64,000 nt of DNA from contig JAOAPE010000005.1 of NCBI GenBank assembly GCA_025462725.1, positions 301,623 through 365,622 of the forward strand, read 5' to 3'. Source of the DNA: Terriglobales bacterium (GTDB taxonomy: Bacteria > Acidobacteriota > Terriglobia > Terriglobales > Acidobacteriaceae). Below are positions 45,293-54,772 of this stretch, in pieces. Every line of letters starts with the position of its first letter. The stretch's first letter is position 1. The notes under the pieces were generated by a model. That model was given only the letters and a program-made list of their open reading frames with translations, made no database searches and had not been told where the DNA came from. The position numbers were made by a program, and so were the translations under genes.

Positions 45293-45856
45293 ATGAGCTC
45301 ACCCAGCACTCCGCAGATCCGCGAAAAAGCCCGGTTGATGTCTGCCTCTGAGATTGACCGCACCCTCGTGCGCTTGGCGCATGAGATTGTCGAAAAAGCG
45401 AACGGCATTGAAAACCTTGGACTCGTCGGCATTCGTCGTCGCGGTGTGCCAATCGCGCAACGCCTCGGCGCTTTGATCAAAACCATCGAGAAGACTGACG
45501 TGCTCGTGGGCATGCTCGACATCAATCTTTATCGCGACGATCTCTCCACGACCGGCCCAAAGCCCGTGGTCATCCCCGGCGCCATCGGGTTCGACGTGAA
45601 TGAAAAGGACATCATCCTGATAGACGACGTCCTCTACACCGGCCGCACCACTCGCGCCGCTCTCGACGCTCTCTTCGATCATGGTCGCCCGCGCAAGGTG
45701 CAGCTTCTCGCCCTGATTGATCGTGGACATCGCGAACTTCCTGTCGAAGCTCAATACATCGGGCGCATGGTTCAAACCACGGCTAACGAGATCATCGAAG
45801 TGAAACTAAAAGAGATCGACAACAACGATCAGGTGCTTCTGGTGGAACGCATTTAG
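45293..45856 (+). CDS. pyrR: PyrR bifunctional protein (regulator/uracil phosphoribosyltransferase)
   Basis: 187 residues from ATG 45293 (frame open to 45230). LMSASEIDRTLVRLAHEIVE, LVGIRRRGVPIAQRLG, LDINLYRDDLST and the PRPP loop ILIDDVLYTGRTTRAAL mark PyrR. In many bacteria it binds pyr mRNA to attenuate the operon when UMP is plentiful; I see no clear PyrR-binding loop in the leader. First gene of pyrR-pyrB-pyrC. Confidence 0.95.
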   Translation: MSSPSTPQIREKARLMSASEIDRTLVRLAHEIVEKANGIENLGLVGIRRRGVPIAQRLGALIKTIEKTDVLVGMLDINLYRDDLSTTGPKPVVIPGAIGFDVNEKDIILIDDVLYTGRTTRAALDALFDHGRPRKVQLLALIDRGHRELPVEAQYIGRMVQTTANEIIEVKLKEIDNNDQVLLVERI

Positions 45857-45885
45857 GAAAGATCCACAGCTCGCAAGAAACACCA

Positions 45886-46869
45886 ATGCCGATATCGAGT
45901 CCCAAGCCCGCCGCTCGTAAGTCAAATCCCAGCATCGGCGTTCCATTTGGCTCACTACTCGACATTGAGCATCTTACCGCTAAAGAAATCTCTGTCATTT
46001 TCGAAAACGCCTCGCGCTTCCATTCGCGACTCGCCAAGAACTCCTCCCGCCAACAACTCACCAAGGTTCTCGCTGGCAGACGTGTCGCACTCCTCTTTTA
46101 CGAAGCCAGCACCCGCACTCGTGTTTCTTTTGAATTCGCCGCGAAGAATCTAGGCGCGGTGACTACAGTCGTAACCGCCGCCGCATCCAGCATTGAAAAA
46201 GGCGAGTCGCTCGTGGATACCGGCTACACCATTCAGGCCACTGGCGCTGAAGTGGTCGTTATGCGGCATCCCTCGTCCGGCGCTGCCCAGCTTCTCGCGC
46301 AACATCTCCATGTTCCCGTGATCAACGCCGGAGACGGAATGCATGAGCACCCCACACAGGCTCTCCTCGATGCCTACACCATGCTGCGCCATAAGAAATC
46401 TTTGCGAGGTCTAAATGTCCTCATCGTCGGCGACATCTTTCACAGTCGGGTCGCCCGCTCCAATATTCAGTTGCTTTCGAAATTCGGAGCTCATGTCACT
46501 CTTTGCGGTCCTCCGGAACTGCTTCCCGCCCTCGCTAGCTCGCTGGCACCCGGCATCGAGATCCAGCGCAATCTTGAGAATGCACTGGTCACCGCTGACG
46601 TCATCATGATGCTCCGCGTGCAGAAAGAACGTCTCGAAGGACTCAACCTCAACATCGCCGACTATGTCGCGAACTACCAACTCACGCCCGATCGCATGAG
46701 ACTCGCTCCCCGCGATGCGGTCATCATGCATCCCGGCCCGATGATACGCGGCATGGAGATCACCGCAGAAGTCGCCGACGGCCCGCAATCCGCAATCGTC
46801 GAGCAAGTTGCAAACGGAGTCCCCGTCAGGATGGCCGTCCTAACACGCGCGTTGGGGATCAAGAAATGA
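45886..46869 (+). CDS. pyrB: Aspartate carbamoyltransferase catalytic subunit
   Basis: 327 residues. YEASTRTRVSFEFAAKNLGA (carbamoyl-phosphate loop), HPTQALLDAYTMLRHK and the closing VIMHPGPMIRGMEIT are intact. It condenses carbamoyl phosphate with aspartate in the second step of pyrimidine synthesis. No pyrI regulatory gene follows, so this is a catalytic-only enzyme. Overlaps pyrC by 4 bases. Confidence 0.95.
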   Translation: MPISSPKPAARKSNPSIGVPFGSLLDIEHLTAKEISVIFENASRFHSRLAKNSSRQQLTKVLAGRRVALLFYEASTRTRVSFEFAAKNLGAVTTVVTAAASSIEKGESLVDTGYTIQATGAEVVVMRHPSSGAAQLLAQHLHVPVINAGDGMHEHPTQALLDAYTMLRHKKSLRGLNVLIVGDIFHSRVARSNIQLLSKFGAHVTLCGPPELLPALASSLAPGIEIQRNLENALVTADVIMMLRVQKERLEGLNLNIADYVANYQLTPDRMRLAPRDAVIMHPGPMIRGMEITAEVADGPQSAIVEQVANGVPVRMAVLTRALGIKK

Positions 46870-48167
46870 CCCGGCCTCTTCTCATCCGCGGCGGGCACCT
46901 CATTGATCCCCCGAACAACATCGATGCGTCCATGGATATTCTCCTCCGCGACGGCCGCGTTGCCGAAGTCGCAGCGCCAGGAAAAATCCCCGCAAAAGAT
47001 TTTGAAATCTTCGACGCAAAAGGCCTGATCGTCTCTCCCGGCCTCATTGACATCCACGTTCACCTGCGACAACCCGGCCAGGAGTACAAAGAGACCATCG
47101 CCACCGGAACCGCCGCTGCCGCCGCCGGAGGCTTCACCTCCGTCTGCTGCATGCCCAACACTGTTCCCGTGAATGACACGCCCGAGATCACCGCATGGAT
47201 GCAGTCTGCCGAACGCGGCGCCATCGTCAACGTCTTCCCAATTGCAGCGGCCACCGCAGGCAGCATGGGTGTGCGTCTCACGGACTTTACAGCGCTTAAG
47301 AACGCCGGTGCTGTTGGCTTCACCGATGACGGCAAGCCCATCCTTCATGACGACATCATGCGTGCGAGTCTCCAAGCGGCTGCGAAACTCAGCGTGCCCG
47401 TGATCCAGCACGCCGAAGACACGCGCCTCACCGGCGGATGCTCCATGAATCTCGGGCCCACTTCATTTCGCCTTGGATTGCGCGGCATGAGCATCGAAGC
47501 GGAATCCGGCATCGTCGAACGCGATATCCGCTTAGCCCAAGAGACTGGCGGACACATCCACGTCGCCCACCTATCCACCGCAAAGGCCCTCGACGCAGTC
47601 CGTCGCGCCAAGCGCGACGGCATACACGTGACCTGTGAAGTCACGCCGCACCATTTCACTTTGCTCGACGAACACGTGGGCGCCTATGACACAAACTTCA
47701 AGATGAACCCGCCGCTGCGCGCAGCTTCAGATCGCGAGGCAATGCTTGAAGGGCTGCTCGACGGCACCATTGACGCCATCGCCACCGATCACGCCCCGCA
47801 TGCTCTGCATGAAAAGGAGCAGGAGTTCGACCGCGCACCCATGGGCATCACCGGCCTTGAGACTGCCCTCGCCATCACGTTGCAAGTGCTCCACCACCAT
47901 CGCAAAGCCCCCCTGAAGCGGGTCATCGAACTGATGTCAGCGACTCCGGCGAGATTGGTTGGACTGAAAGACCGCGGCACCCTCTCCCGCGGCGCTCATG
48001 CGGACATCACCATCTTCGACCCGAAGAAAAAATGGAAGTTCGAAGCGCAAACCTCGCGCTCCAAGTCAAAGAACACGCCGTTCGACGGTTGGGAATTCAC
48101 CGGAGCCGTTGTGGCCACCATCGTCTCCGGTAAACTTGTCTACCGTCGTGACTCCACTCATCGCTAA
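46866..48167 (+). CDS. pyrC: Dihydroorotase
   Basis: 433 residues of the class I type. DIHVHLRQPGQEYKETIATG provides the metal histidines, KMNPPLR the substrate contact and IATDHAPHALHEKE the catalytic Asp; HADITIFDPKKKWKF closes the fold. It cyclises carbamoyl-aspartate to dihydroorotate. In this class it can associate with PyrB. Its stop overlaps the recQ start by 1 base. Confidence 0.95.
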   Translation: MTRPLLIRGGHLIDPPNNIDASMDILLRDGRVAEVAAPGKIPAKDFEIFDAKGLIVSPGLIDIHVHLRQPGQEYKETIATGTAAAAAGGFTSVCCMPNTVPVNDTPEITAWMQSAERGAIVNVFPIAAATAGSMGVRLTDFTALKNAGAVGFTDDGKPILHDDIMRASLQAAAKLSVPVIQHAEDTRLTGGCSMNLGPTSFRLGLRGMSIEAESGIVERDIRLAQETGGHIHVAHLSTAKALDAVRRAKRDGIHVTCEVTPHHFTLLDEHVGAYDTNFKMNPPLRAASDREAMLEGLLDGTIDAIATDHAPHALHEKEQEFDRAPMGITGLETALAITLQVLHHHRKAPLKRVIELMSATPARLVGLKDRGTLSRGAHADITIFDPKKKWKFEAQTSRSKSKNTPFDGWEFTGAVVATIVSGKLVYRRDSTHR

Positions 48168-50077
48168 TGCCCTCACCCGACCTGGTCCAACAGCTACAAC
48201 AACTTTTCGGCATTGAGAGCTTCCGCCCCGGACAGCAACAAGCCGTCGAATCCATTCTCAATAGCAAAGACGTGCTCTGCGTCATGCCCACGGGTGCGGG
48301 CAAGAGCCTTTGCTATCAATTGCCGGCCCTCATCCAGGGCGGCCTCACCATTGTGGTTTCTCCGTTGATCTCGCTTATGGAAGACCAGGTACAACAGCTT
48401 CGCGATCGCAACCTGCCTGCTTTGCTGTTGAACAGTTCGCTAGAAGCGAGGGCTCAGCGGGAGGTCATCACGGCGCTGAAGAACGGATTCAGCGGCCTAT
48501 TCTATCTTTCTCCTGAGCGGCTGTTCATGCCCACCACGCACGCGCTGCTCAATTCGCTGAAGCCGAAACTTTTGGTCGTCGATGAAGCTCACTGCGTCAG
48601 TATTTGGGGACACGACTTCCGTCCCGAGTATTCGCGCATCGGCCAGGTGCGCCAAGCTCTCGCCTCTCCGCCGACCATTGCTCTGACTGCAACGGCAACT
48701 CCGGAAGTCCGTGCGGACATCGTGCATCAGCTTCGCCTCTCTGACCCGGCAACCATCATTACTGGCTTCGACCGCCCGAATCTCAGCTATCAATGCCGCA
48801 GTTTTTCGCGTCCGCAATCTAAGGACGAAGAGTTGTTGCGCATCGTCCGCGCCTCAACAAGTGGCAGCGGAGTAATTTATTGTTCTACCCGCAAGAATGT
48901 CGAGACATTGGCGGCATCGCTCTCAGCCGCGCTGCCCAAGCGCTCCATCATTGCTTACCATGCAGGCATGAATGCGCTGACCCGCAATAAGAACCAGGAG
49001 AGCTTCATGCAAAGCGCTTCTGCCGTGGTTATCGCAACGAACGCCTTCGGGATGGGAATTAACAAGCCGGACATTCGCTTCGTCATCCACAACAACATCC
49101 CTGGCACATTGGAATCGTATTATCAGGAAGCGGGCCGTGCCGGACGCGATGGCCTTCCAGCCGTTTGCACACTGCTGTTCTCTGAGGATGACCTTAAGAC
49201 GCAATCATTTTTCATTCGCAACATCGGCGGGCAGAACGGAGAATCGGATCCGGCGCACATCGCCCAACTGAGAGACCGCGCACAAAAAAAACTGGACTCG
49301 CTAGTCCGATACACCGTTCTTCTACAATGCCGGCGAAAGCAGATCCAGGAGTATTTCGGCGACAACGTCACCAACATCTCCGATTGCACTTGCGACAATT
49401 GCCAACGCGATCCGCTCAAATCAAGGAAGCCGGCAGCACCCAAGGTCGCAGTCTCAGAACACGAGACCCTGTTGATTCGTAAGATGCTCGCCACCATCGC
49501 CCGGAGTGAACGAAAAGGGCCATTCGGAGTCACGGTGTTGTCGGAAGTGCTGGCGGGCAGCAAGAGTGAGAACATACGCCGTAGCGAACTGGACACCATC
49601 CCAACGTTCGGCCTTCTGAACGATTACCGTTCCATCCAGATCGTAGCCGCATTGCATCGACTGATCTCGACTGGCCTCGCTGAACGCCGCGATCCCAATG
49701 GTGTGAAGTTTCGCCCTGTCATTCACCTGACCGGTGCCGGCATCGCAGTCATGAAAGGATTGGAGCAGGTTCCACTTGGCTTGGCTGGCCTCTTTCCACA
49801 CGCAGGCAGCACCAAGAAAGCAAATACCGACTCGCCACTCACCGAGTTCGACCTATCGCCTGAAGCCAAGTTGCGCTTTGACCAACTGCGCGCTGCTCGA
49901 ACCGAACTTGCACGTGAGAAGAGCCTTCCCGCCTTTGTCATCATGCATGACAGCACTTTGAGACGGATCGCCCAACTCGCCCCCGCTGACCTCATTGCGT
50001 TAGGGCAGATCAAGGGCATTGGAGAAAAGAAGCTGAAGTTGTATGGAGAGGCGCTACTGAGAGCGATGCGTGACTGA
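48167..50077 (+). CDS. recQ: ATP-dependent DNA helicase RecQ
   Basis: 636 residues. Helicase motifs include PTGAGKSLCYQLPAL (I), VVDEAHCVSIWGHDFRPEY (II), TATATPEVRADI (III) and YYQEAGRAGRDGLP (VI). A RecQ-Ct zinc cluster follows (CRRKQIQEYFGD ... CTCDNCQ), then a winged-helix region and a C-terminal HRDC domain (PAFVIMHDSTLRRIAQLAPA). It unwinds DNA 3'-5' in repair. It is translationally tied to pyrC (TAATG), an unusual operon partner. Confidence 0.95.
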   Translation: MPSPDLVQQLQQLFGIESFRPGQQQAVESILNSKDVLCVMPTGAGKSLCYQLPALIQGGLTIVVSPLISLMEDQVQQLRDRNLPALLLNSSLEARAQREVITALKNGFSGLFYLSPERLFMPTTHALLNSLKPKLLVVDEAHCVSIWGHDFRPEYSRIGQVRQALASPPTIALTATATPEVRADIVHQLRLSDPATIITGFDRPNLSYQCRSFSRPQSKDEELLRIVRASTSGSGVIYCSTRKNVETLAASLSAALPKRSIIAYHAGMNALTRNKNQESFMQSASAVVIATNAFGMGINKPDIRFVIHNNIPGTLESYYQEAGRAGRDGLPAVCTLLFSEDDLKTQSFFIRNIGGQNGESDPAHIAQLRDRAQKKLDSLVRYTVLLQCRRKQIQEYFGDNVTNISDCTCDNCQRDPLKSRKPAAPKVAVSEHETLLIRKMLATIARSERKGPFGVTVLSEVLAGSKSENIRRSELDTIPTFGLLNDYRSIQIVAALHRLISTGLAERRDPNGVKFRPVIHLTGAGIAVMKGLEQVPLGLAGLFPHAGSTKKANTDSPLTEFDLSPEAKLRFDQLRAARTELAREKSLPAFVIMHDSTLRRIAQLAPADLIALGQIKGIGEKKLKLYGEALLRAMRD

Positions 50078-50084
50078 GATCAAA

Positions 50085-50107
50085 CCGCGAAGGACGCAAA
50101 GGTTCGC
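50085..50107 (+). repeat. Left inverted repeat flanking the GxxExxY gene
   Basis: A 23-bp unit built of CGCAAAGG-like words, matching the reverse complement of 50557-50579 at 21 of 23 positions. It begins 8 bases after the recQ stop. Confidence 0.8.
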
Positions 50108-50112
50108 TAAGG

Positions 50113-50523
50113 TTATTCTTTGAAGCCGCTGACCACTCTCTTGATTCCGTCCTTCATGTGTAGAACGTTGAAGTTCAGCAGAAATCCAAGTTGTTTCCCA
50201 CTCAACTTTAAATACGAGAGCAATTGCGCTTGATGGATTGGTAGAATCCGCTCAACAGCTTTTAATTCCAGAATGATTGCTTCTTCAACCAATAAATCGA
50301 TTCGGTAGCCCAGATCGATTTTCACGCCGTTGTAATTGACGGGAAGTACCACTTCCGAAATTACGTTGCAACCTTGTTGCCGCAGCTCGTGCAACAGACA
50401 ACCTTGATATGCACTCTCCAGCAATCCAGGACCTAGCGCCGTATGTACCCGAAACACAGAATCCAGAATCACTCGACTTAACGGATTCAACTCAATGGTC
50501 CGTTTTGGCGCACCAGGACTCAT
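50113..50523 (-). CDS. GxxExxY-family protein
   Basis: 136 residues from ATG 50523 (preceded by an in-frame GTG). GPGLLESAY is the naming GxxExxY motif and YRIDLLVEEAIILELKAV resembles the PD-(D/E)xK nuclease core, with D and ExK spaced as in that fold. A conserved HQAQLLSYLKLSGKQLGFLLNFN tail follows. Function of the family is not established; nuclease activity is a family-based guess. The gene lies between 23-bp inverted repeats and separates recQ from kbl, which suggests an inserted element. Confidence 0.88.
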   Translation of the reverse strand: MSPGAPKRTIELNPLSRVILDSVFRVHTALGPGLLESAYQGCLLHELRQQGCNVISEVVLPVNYNGVKIDLGYRIDLLVEEAIILELKAVERILPIHQAQLLSYLKLSGKQLGFLLNFNVLHMKDGIKRVVSGFKE

Positions 50524-50556
50524 CACAAGTACTCTATCCCTTTTTGTTTTTCCTTT

Positions 50557-50579
50557 GCGAACCTTTGCGCCCTTTGCGG
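50557..50579 (-). repeat. Right inverted repeat flanking the GxxExxY gene
   Basis: The partner of 50085-50107. In the minus-strand sense CGCAAAGG appears here three times at 9-10-base spacing. The pair encloses 495 bases including the whole GxxExxY gene. Confidence 0.8.
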
Positions 50580-50601
50580 TGATTAATTCTTGCGGTGAAC
50601 C

Positions 50602-51816
50602 CTACCCGATAATCCCCAGCCTCTTCCCCACCCTCTTCAACACTTCCAGCGCGCGGTCCAACTCATCTTTCGTATGAGTCGCGGTCATGATCGTGCGGAT
50701 GCGCGCCTTCCCTTCGGCAACCGTCGGGAAGGCAATGCCAGTGGCCATCACGCCTTCATTGAACAGCTCGCGGCTGAATTCCATCGTCAGCCGGCCGTCG
50801 CCCACGATGATCGGAGTGATCGGGGTCTCACTCGCCGGAGTGTTCACCCCGCCGATATTGAATCCCAACCCGCCCAGCTCTTTCTTCCAGTAGCGAGTGT
50901 TCTTCCACAGGTTCTCGATCAGCTCCGGCTCCTGCTCGAGGACATCGAACGCCGCAATGCACGTCGCTGTCACAGAGGGCGGATGCGACGTCGAGAACAA
51001 GAAAGGTCTTGCCCGGTGATACAGGAATTCGATCAGGTCGCGCGATCCGCAAACATATCCGCCGATTGCCCCAATCGCCTTCGACAGCGTTCCCACTTGG
51101 ATATCCACTCGACCGTGCACATTGAAGTGATCGATTGTCCCCCGACCATTTCGTCCCAGCACGCCCGACGAATGTGCATCATCCACCATCATGATGGCGC
51201 CATATTTCTCTGCGACATCGCACAATCCCGGCAGTGGCCCAATGTCGCCGTCCATCGAGAACACTCCGTCGGAGATGATGAGCTTGCGTCCCGGCTGGTC
51301 TTTTACGCTGGCGATCTGCTCTTCGGCATGCGCAACGTCCTTGTGTCGATACACAAGAATCTTCGCCCGCGACAACCTCGCTCCATCAATGATGCTGGCA
51401 TGGTTCAACTCATCGGAGATGATGAAATCTTCTTTGCCCAAAATCGCCGACACTGTACCCGCATTCGCCGTGAATCCTGACTGGAAGACCACGCAAGCTT
51501 CCACATTCTTGAAGCGCGCGATCTTTTCTTCCAGTTCCATGTGGATTCGCATCGTGCCCGCGATGGTTCGCACGGCTCCTGGCCCAACACCATATTTGCG
51601 AGTCGCTTCAATCGCCGCTTCTCGCAGCTTCGGATGCGTCGTCAGGCCCAAGTAATTGTTCGACGCAAGATTGATCACCTTCTTGCCGTCGAACGTGCAT
51701 TCCGGAGCCTGCTCGTCTTCGAGCACGCGCAGCTTGAAGTACGTGCCTTTTTTCTTCAGCTCATCAAGCTGCTCTGCCAGGTACGCCAATTGCGGACGCG
51801 TCGTTGTAGTCGCCAT
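50602..51816 (-). CDS. kbl: Glycine C-acetyltransferase (2-amino-3-ketobutyrate CoA ligase)
   Basis: 404 residues. PLP enzyme of the alpha-oxoamine synthase family: NYLGLTTHPKLREAAIEA, VDDAHSSGVLGRNGRG, PLP Lys246 in GTLSKAIGAIGG and RARPFLFSTSHPPS. It cleaves 2-amino-3-ketobutyrate with CoA to glycine and acetyl-CoA. Presence of tdh in the same operon supports Kbl over 8-amino-7-oxononanoate synthase, with which it shares the fold. Confidence 0.93.
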   Translation of the reverse strand: MATTTTRPQLAYLAEQLDELKKKGTYFKLRVLEDEQAPECTFDGKKVINLASNNYLGLTTHPKLREAAIEATRKYGVGPGAVRTIAGTMRIHMELEEKIARFKNVEACVVFQSGFTANAGTVSAILGKEDFIISDELNHASIIDGARLSRAKILVYRHKDVAHAEEQIASVKDQPGRKLIISDGVFSMDGDIGPLPGLCDVAEKYGAIMMVDDAHSSGVLGRNGRGTIDHFNVHGRVDIQVGTLSKAIGAIGGYVCGSRDLIEFLYHRARPFLFSTSHPPSVTATCIAAFDVLEQEPELIENLWKNTRYWKKELGGLGFNIGGVNTPASETPITPIIVGDGRLTMEFSRELFNEGVMATGIAFPTVAEGKARIRTIMTATHTKDELDRALEVLKRVGKRLGIIG

Positions 51817-51851
51817 CTTTTTCCTTTTCCCTCGCGCTCATTGCGCGCTGA

Positions 51852-53597
51852 TTATTTCTTGACCTTCGTTACTGTCGAAGCCATACGGGCCGCCGGAGCA
51901 ATTAAATTCGCCGTCACGAACTGCGGCTCTATGTCCGTTGGCACTGATTTCAACTTGTCCAGCGCGCGTTGCACTTCAGGTCGCACCACGCTCAACTCGG
52001 CCAATGTCTTCTTGGCACCAGCGTAATCGCCCGTCGCTTCCAGCATTAGAAGTTTATTGTCGAGGTCCTTAACTGCCTGCTGGATCTTGCTGAAGTCCAC
52101 TGAGAACGTTCCATCAGGATGCACAACGAATCCGCCGTGATCCACCAGGAAGTTGAACTGCATCGCCATTCCGCGCGCGTGCGCGTCCTTCGTGCCGAAG
52201 CGCAACGTCCTGAACGCCGACGCTAAAAACGTGTTGTACAGCTTGCGTTCCGCGACATCGCCTTGCCCCAGGCTGTCTTTCAACAGCCCTTTGCTCATCA
52301 AGAATTGGACAGCGAACAGTCCAGTCACATCCGCCTTCGCCTCTTCTATCGCGCTGTACTGCTCCTTCAACTGCTGTCGCGGATTCGTCTGCTTCCCATT
52401 CAGCGTGATCACATGCGGGCCCAAGCCATGCGTCAACTCGTGCGCCAGAATGTGCGTGAAGAACGACTCGAAATCCAAGTCCGCCTGCGCATCTTTGCTC
52501 AACACGACTTTAGAAATAGGGATAAGTGTCTTGTTGAACTTCGACTGCTGCACGTTCTTCAACATCACGCGCTTGCTGCCTTTTTGCTGGATCACGCGCT
52601 CGTCATTCGGCAAGTTGTACGCTGCTGTCTGCACGCCCATGTTGCCATCGCCAGCGCCGAATACTTCGTTCACCACCGCGATCGGCGACATCGCCCCAAT
52701 CTTCGGATTGCGATTCTCCTGCGGAATCGGCAAATTATTTTCGATGTCCTGCAAGTGTTTGCCGAAGAACGCCAGCTTCTGCGTCTCCTTCTCATCGCGC
52801 ACATTCACATAGGCCTCGAACGCCGCCTTGTATCCGAACAACTCATCGTTGTACGTCTCGTACGGCCCAATGGTCACGTCCACGGGCGAGTTCAAATCCA
52901 TCCACGCCACATCGCTGTCGAAATAGTCGTTTGACGTGAATGCATCCGCCCGCAGGTTCAGGAATTTTTTCAACGACGCATTCGACGTCAGTTCCGCCGC
53001 CTCATGCAGCAGTTGCGACATTTTCGCCAGTCTGTCCTTGTACTCCTGGCTGTACGGAACGATCTTGAGTTTCTTCGCCTCGTCACGCCGAATCACCGTG
53101 AAGAAACCTTCCGCCTCTTTGCGCTGGTCTTCCGGGAGCGACTTCATCCATGCTTCCAACTCTTCTTTCGTCGCGTCCTCAGGATAGAAATTCGCGCCTA
53201 GAGGTTTCCGTTCCGGCACTCCCGCAACGAACGGTTCGTTCTCGTCCAGGATCGACCACGGCCCTTTGTTGATCCAAAAATAATGCGCGCGCGCCTTACC
53301 AAGAGGAGATGCCTCTTTCTTGAGCTTGTTGTAAAGCGCCTCATTGTTGTTCCATCGCTGTTCCAGTTGGATCTGGTCAACAATGCGCGACGCCTCGATC
53401 AATTTCGCAATCGCCTTCCGGTCACCCGCACTCAGGCCGGATGTGTCCACCTTCAACTCAGTAGGCGCGTAACGTGACATCATCTTCTGCAATTGCGGCA
53501 GCGTCGGAAGTTGCTTGGAGTTGGCCTTCTTCTCAGTCTGCGCAGAAGCCACTAAAGAGATTGCGAACACAACTAGCACAACCACGATTTTCTTCAT
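51852..53597 (-). CDS. Exported dipeptidyl-peptidase III-like zinc peptidase
   Basis: 581 residues with a signal peptide (VVLVVFAISLVASAQ). The zinc site is H386ELTH390 in AHELTHGLGPH, followed downstream by SAIEEAKADVTGLFAVQF, equivalent to the EECRAE zinc-ligand motif of M49 enzymes; M49 proper has HExxxH, so this is the HExxH subgroup. It removes dipeptides outside the cytoplasm. It lies between kbl and tdh and appears co-transcribed with them. Confidence 0.85.
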   Translation of the reverse strand: MKKIVVVLVVFAISLVASAQTEKKANSKQLPTLPQLQKMMSRYAPTELKVDTSGLSAGDRKAIAKLIEASRIVDQIQLEQRWNNNEALYNKLKKEASPLGKARAHYFWINKGPWSILDENEPFVAGVPERKPLGANFYPEDATKEELEAWMKSLPEDQRKEAEGFFTVIRRDEAKKLKIVPYSQEYKDRLAKMSQLLHEAAELTSNASLKKFLNLRADAFTSNDYFDSDVAWMDLNSPVDVTIGPYETYNDELFGYKAAFEAYVNVRDEKETQKLAFFGKHLQDIENNLPIPQENRNPKIGAMSPIAVVNEVFGAGDGNMGVQTAAYNLPNDERVIQQKGSKRVMLKNVQQSKFNKTLIPISKVVLSKDAQADLDFESFFTHILAHELTHGLGPHVITLNGKQTNPRQQLKEQYSAIEEAKADVTGLFAVQFLMSKGLLKDSLGQGDVAERKLYNTFLASAFRTLRFGTKDAHARGMAMQFNFLVDHGGFVVHPDGTFSVDFSKIQQAVKDLDNKLLMLEATGDYAGAKKTLAELSVVRPEVQRALDKLKSVPTDIEPQFVTANLIAPAARMASTVTKVKK

Positions 53598-53599
53598 CT

Positions 53600-54658
53600 T
53601 TACTTCACTCCATTCGGATACAGCAATATCTTGCTCGCCACACCCTTCTTCAACTCTTCCATTCCTTTGTCAAAATCTTTCATTGCGATTCGGTGCGTGA
53701 TCGCCGGCGAAATATCCAGCCGCCCTGTCTTCAGCAGCTCCGTCATCTGATACCACGTCTTGTACATTCTCCGCCCGTGGATACCCTGAACCGTCGCGCC
53801 TTTAAAAATAACCGCATCCGCTAGGTTCAGTTCCACCGGTTTTGTCGGAGTCCCCAGCAATGAAACTCTTCCACCCATACGCAGAATGTCGAAGCCCATT
53901 CGTATGGCGTTGCCGTTGCCGGACATCTCCGCCACAACATCCACGCCTGTCCCGTTCGTCGCTTCCATAACGATTTTTTTCACATCATCTTTCGTCGGAT
54001 CGAGCACGAAGTCAGCCTTCATCTCCTTCGCCAACTTCCGCCGATGCTCATTCAACTCGATCGCGAACACCGTCGAAGCGCCAACTGCTCGCGCTACGGC
54101 GATAGCAAACAACCCGATCGGTCCGCATCCGGTTACCGCGATGCTGCACCCAACAATCTCTCCTGCTAATACAGTGTGGACGGCATTCCCCAAGGGATCG
54201 AGCACGGACGCAAAATCCGCCGGGATCGAAGGATCAATCTTCCAAATGTTTGACTCGGGAATCACAACGTATTCGGCGAACGCCCCGTCTGAGTCGATGC
54301 CGATAATGGTCACGTTCTGGCAGATGTGTGCGTCGCCCGTGCGGCACTGAAAACATTTTCCGCAGGCAACATGCATCTCCGCGGAAACGAAGTCGCCTTC
54401 TTTCACCGCGGTCACGTTCTTGCCCACGGCTTCTACGGTTCCGCAAAACTCATGCCCCGGAACCAGCGGCGGCTTGATCCGGTTCTGCGCCCACTGGTCC
54501 CAGTCATATATATGCAGGTCAGTCCCGCACACAGAGGCCACTTTCACTTTCACCAAAACATCATTGGGCCCGTAATTGGGGACAGGCACCTGCCGAACTT
54601 CAGCGCCACTCTTTGCTTCCGGCTTCACTACCGCCAGCATGGTTTTAGATGAGGACAT
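53600..54658 (-). CDS. tdh: L-threonine 3-dehydrogenase
   Basis: 352 residues. Zinc-dependent medium-chain dehydrogenase: VCGTDLHIYDWDQWAQNRI, PLVPGHEFCGTVE, the structural zinc cysteines (CGKCFQCRTGDAHIC) and a Rossmann core GCGPIGLFAIAVARAVGA. It oxidises threonine to 2-amino-3-ketobutyrate, the substrate of Kbl. The gene ends 2 bases before the start of the DPP-III-like gene. Confidence 0.94.
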   Translation of the reverse strand: MSSSKTMLAVVKPEAKSGAEVRQVPVPNYGPNDVLVKVKVASVCGTDLHIYDWDQWAQNRIKPPLVPGHEFCGTVEAVGKNVTAVKEGDFVSAEMHVACGKCFQCRTGDAHICQNVTIIGIDSDGAFAEYVVIPESNIWKIDPSIPADFASVLDPLGNAVHTVLAGEIVGCSIAVTGCGPIGLFAIAVARAVGASTVFAIELNEHRRKLAKEMKADFVLDPTKDDVKKIVMEATNGTGVDVVAEMSGNGNAIRMGFDILRMGGRVSLLGTPTKPVELNLADAVIFKGATVQGIHGRRMYKTWYQMTELLKTGRLDISPAITHRIAMKDFDKGMEELKKGVASKILLYPNGVK

Positions 54659-54772
54659 TAACGGATGATTTCCTTCGCTTCTGCTCGTAAGGTGAGTTCA
54701 GGATTGCAGCAGAAAACCCTTTATTCTATCGCTGCCACAGCATGCGCGTCACTTGCGCCTGGAGTTCGCGCG

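Noticed and set aside
46674..47411. 245-codon minus-strand open frame within the pyr operon
   Set aside because: Antisense to the well-supported pyrC gene; Gly/His/Asp-rich shadow sequence.
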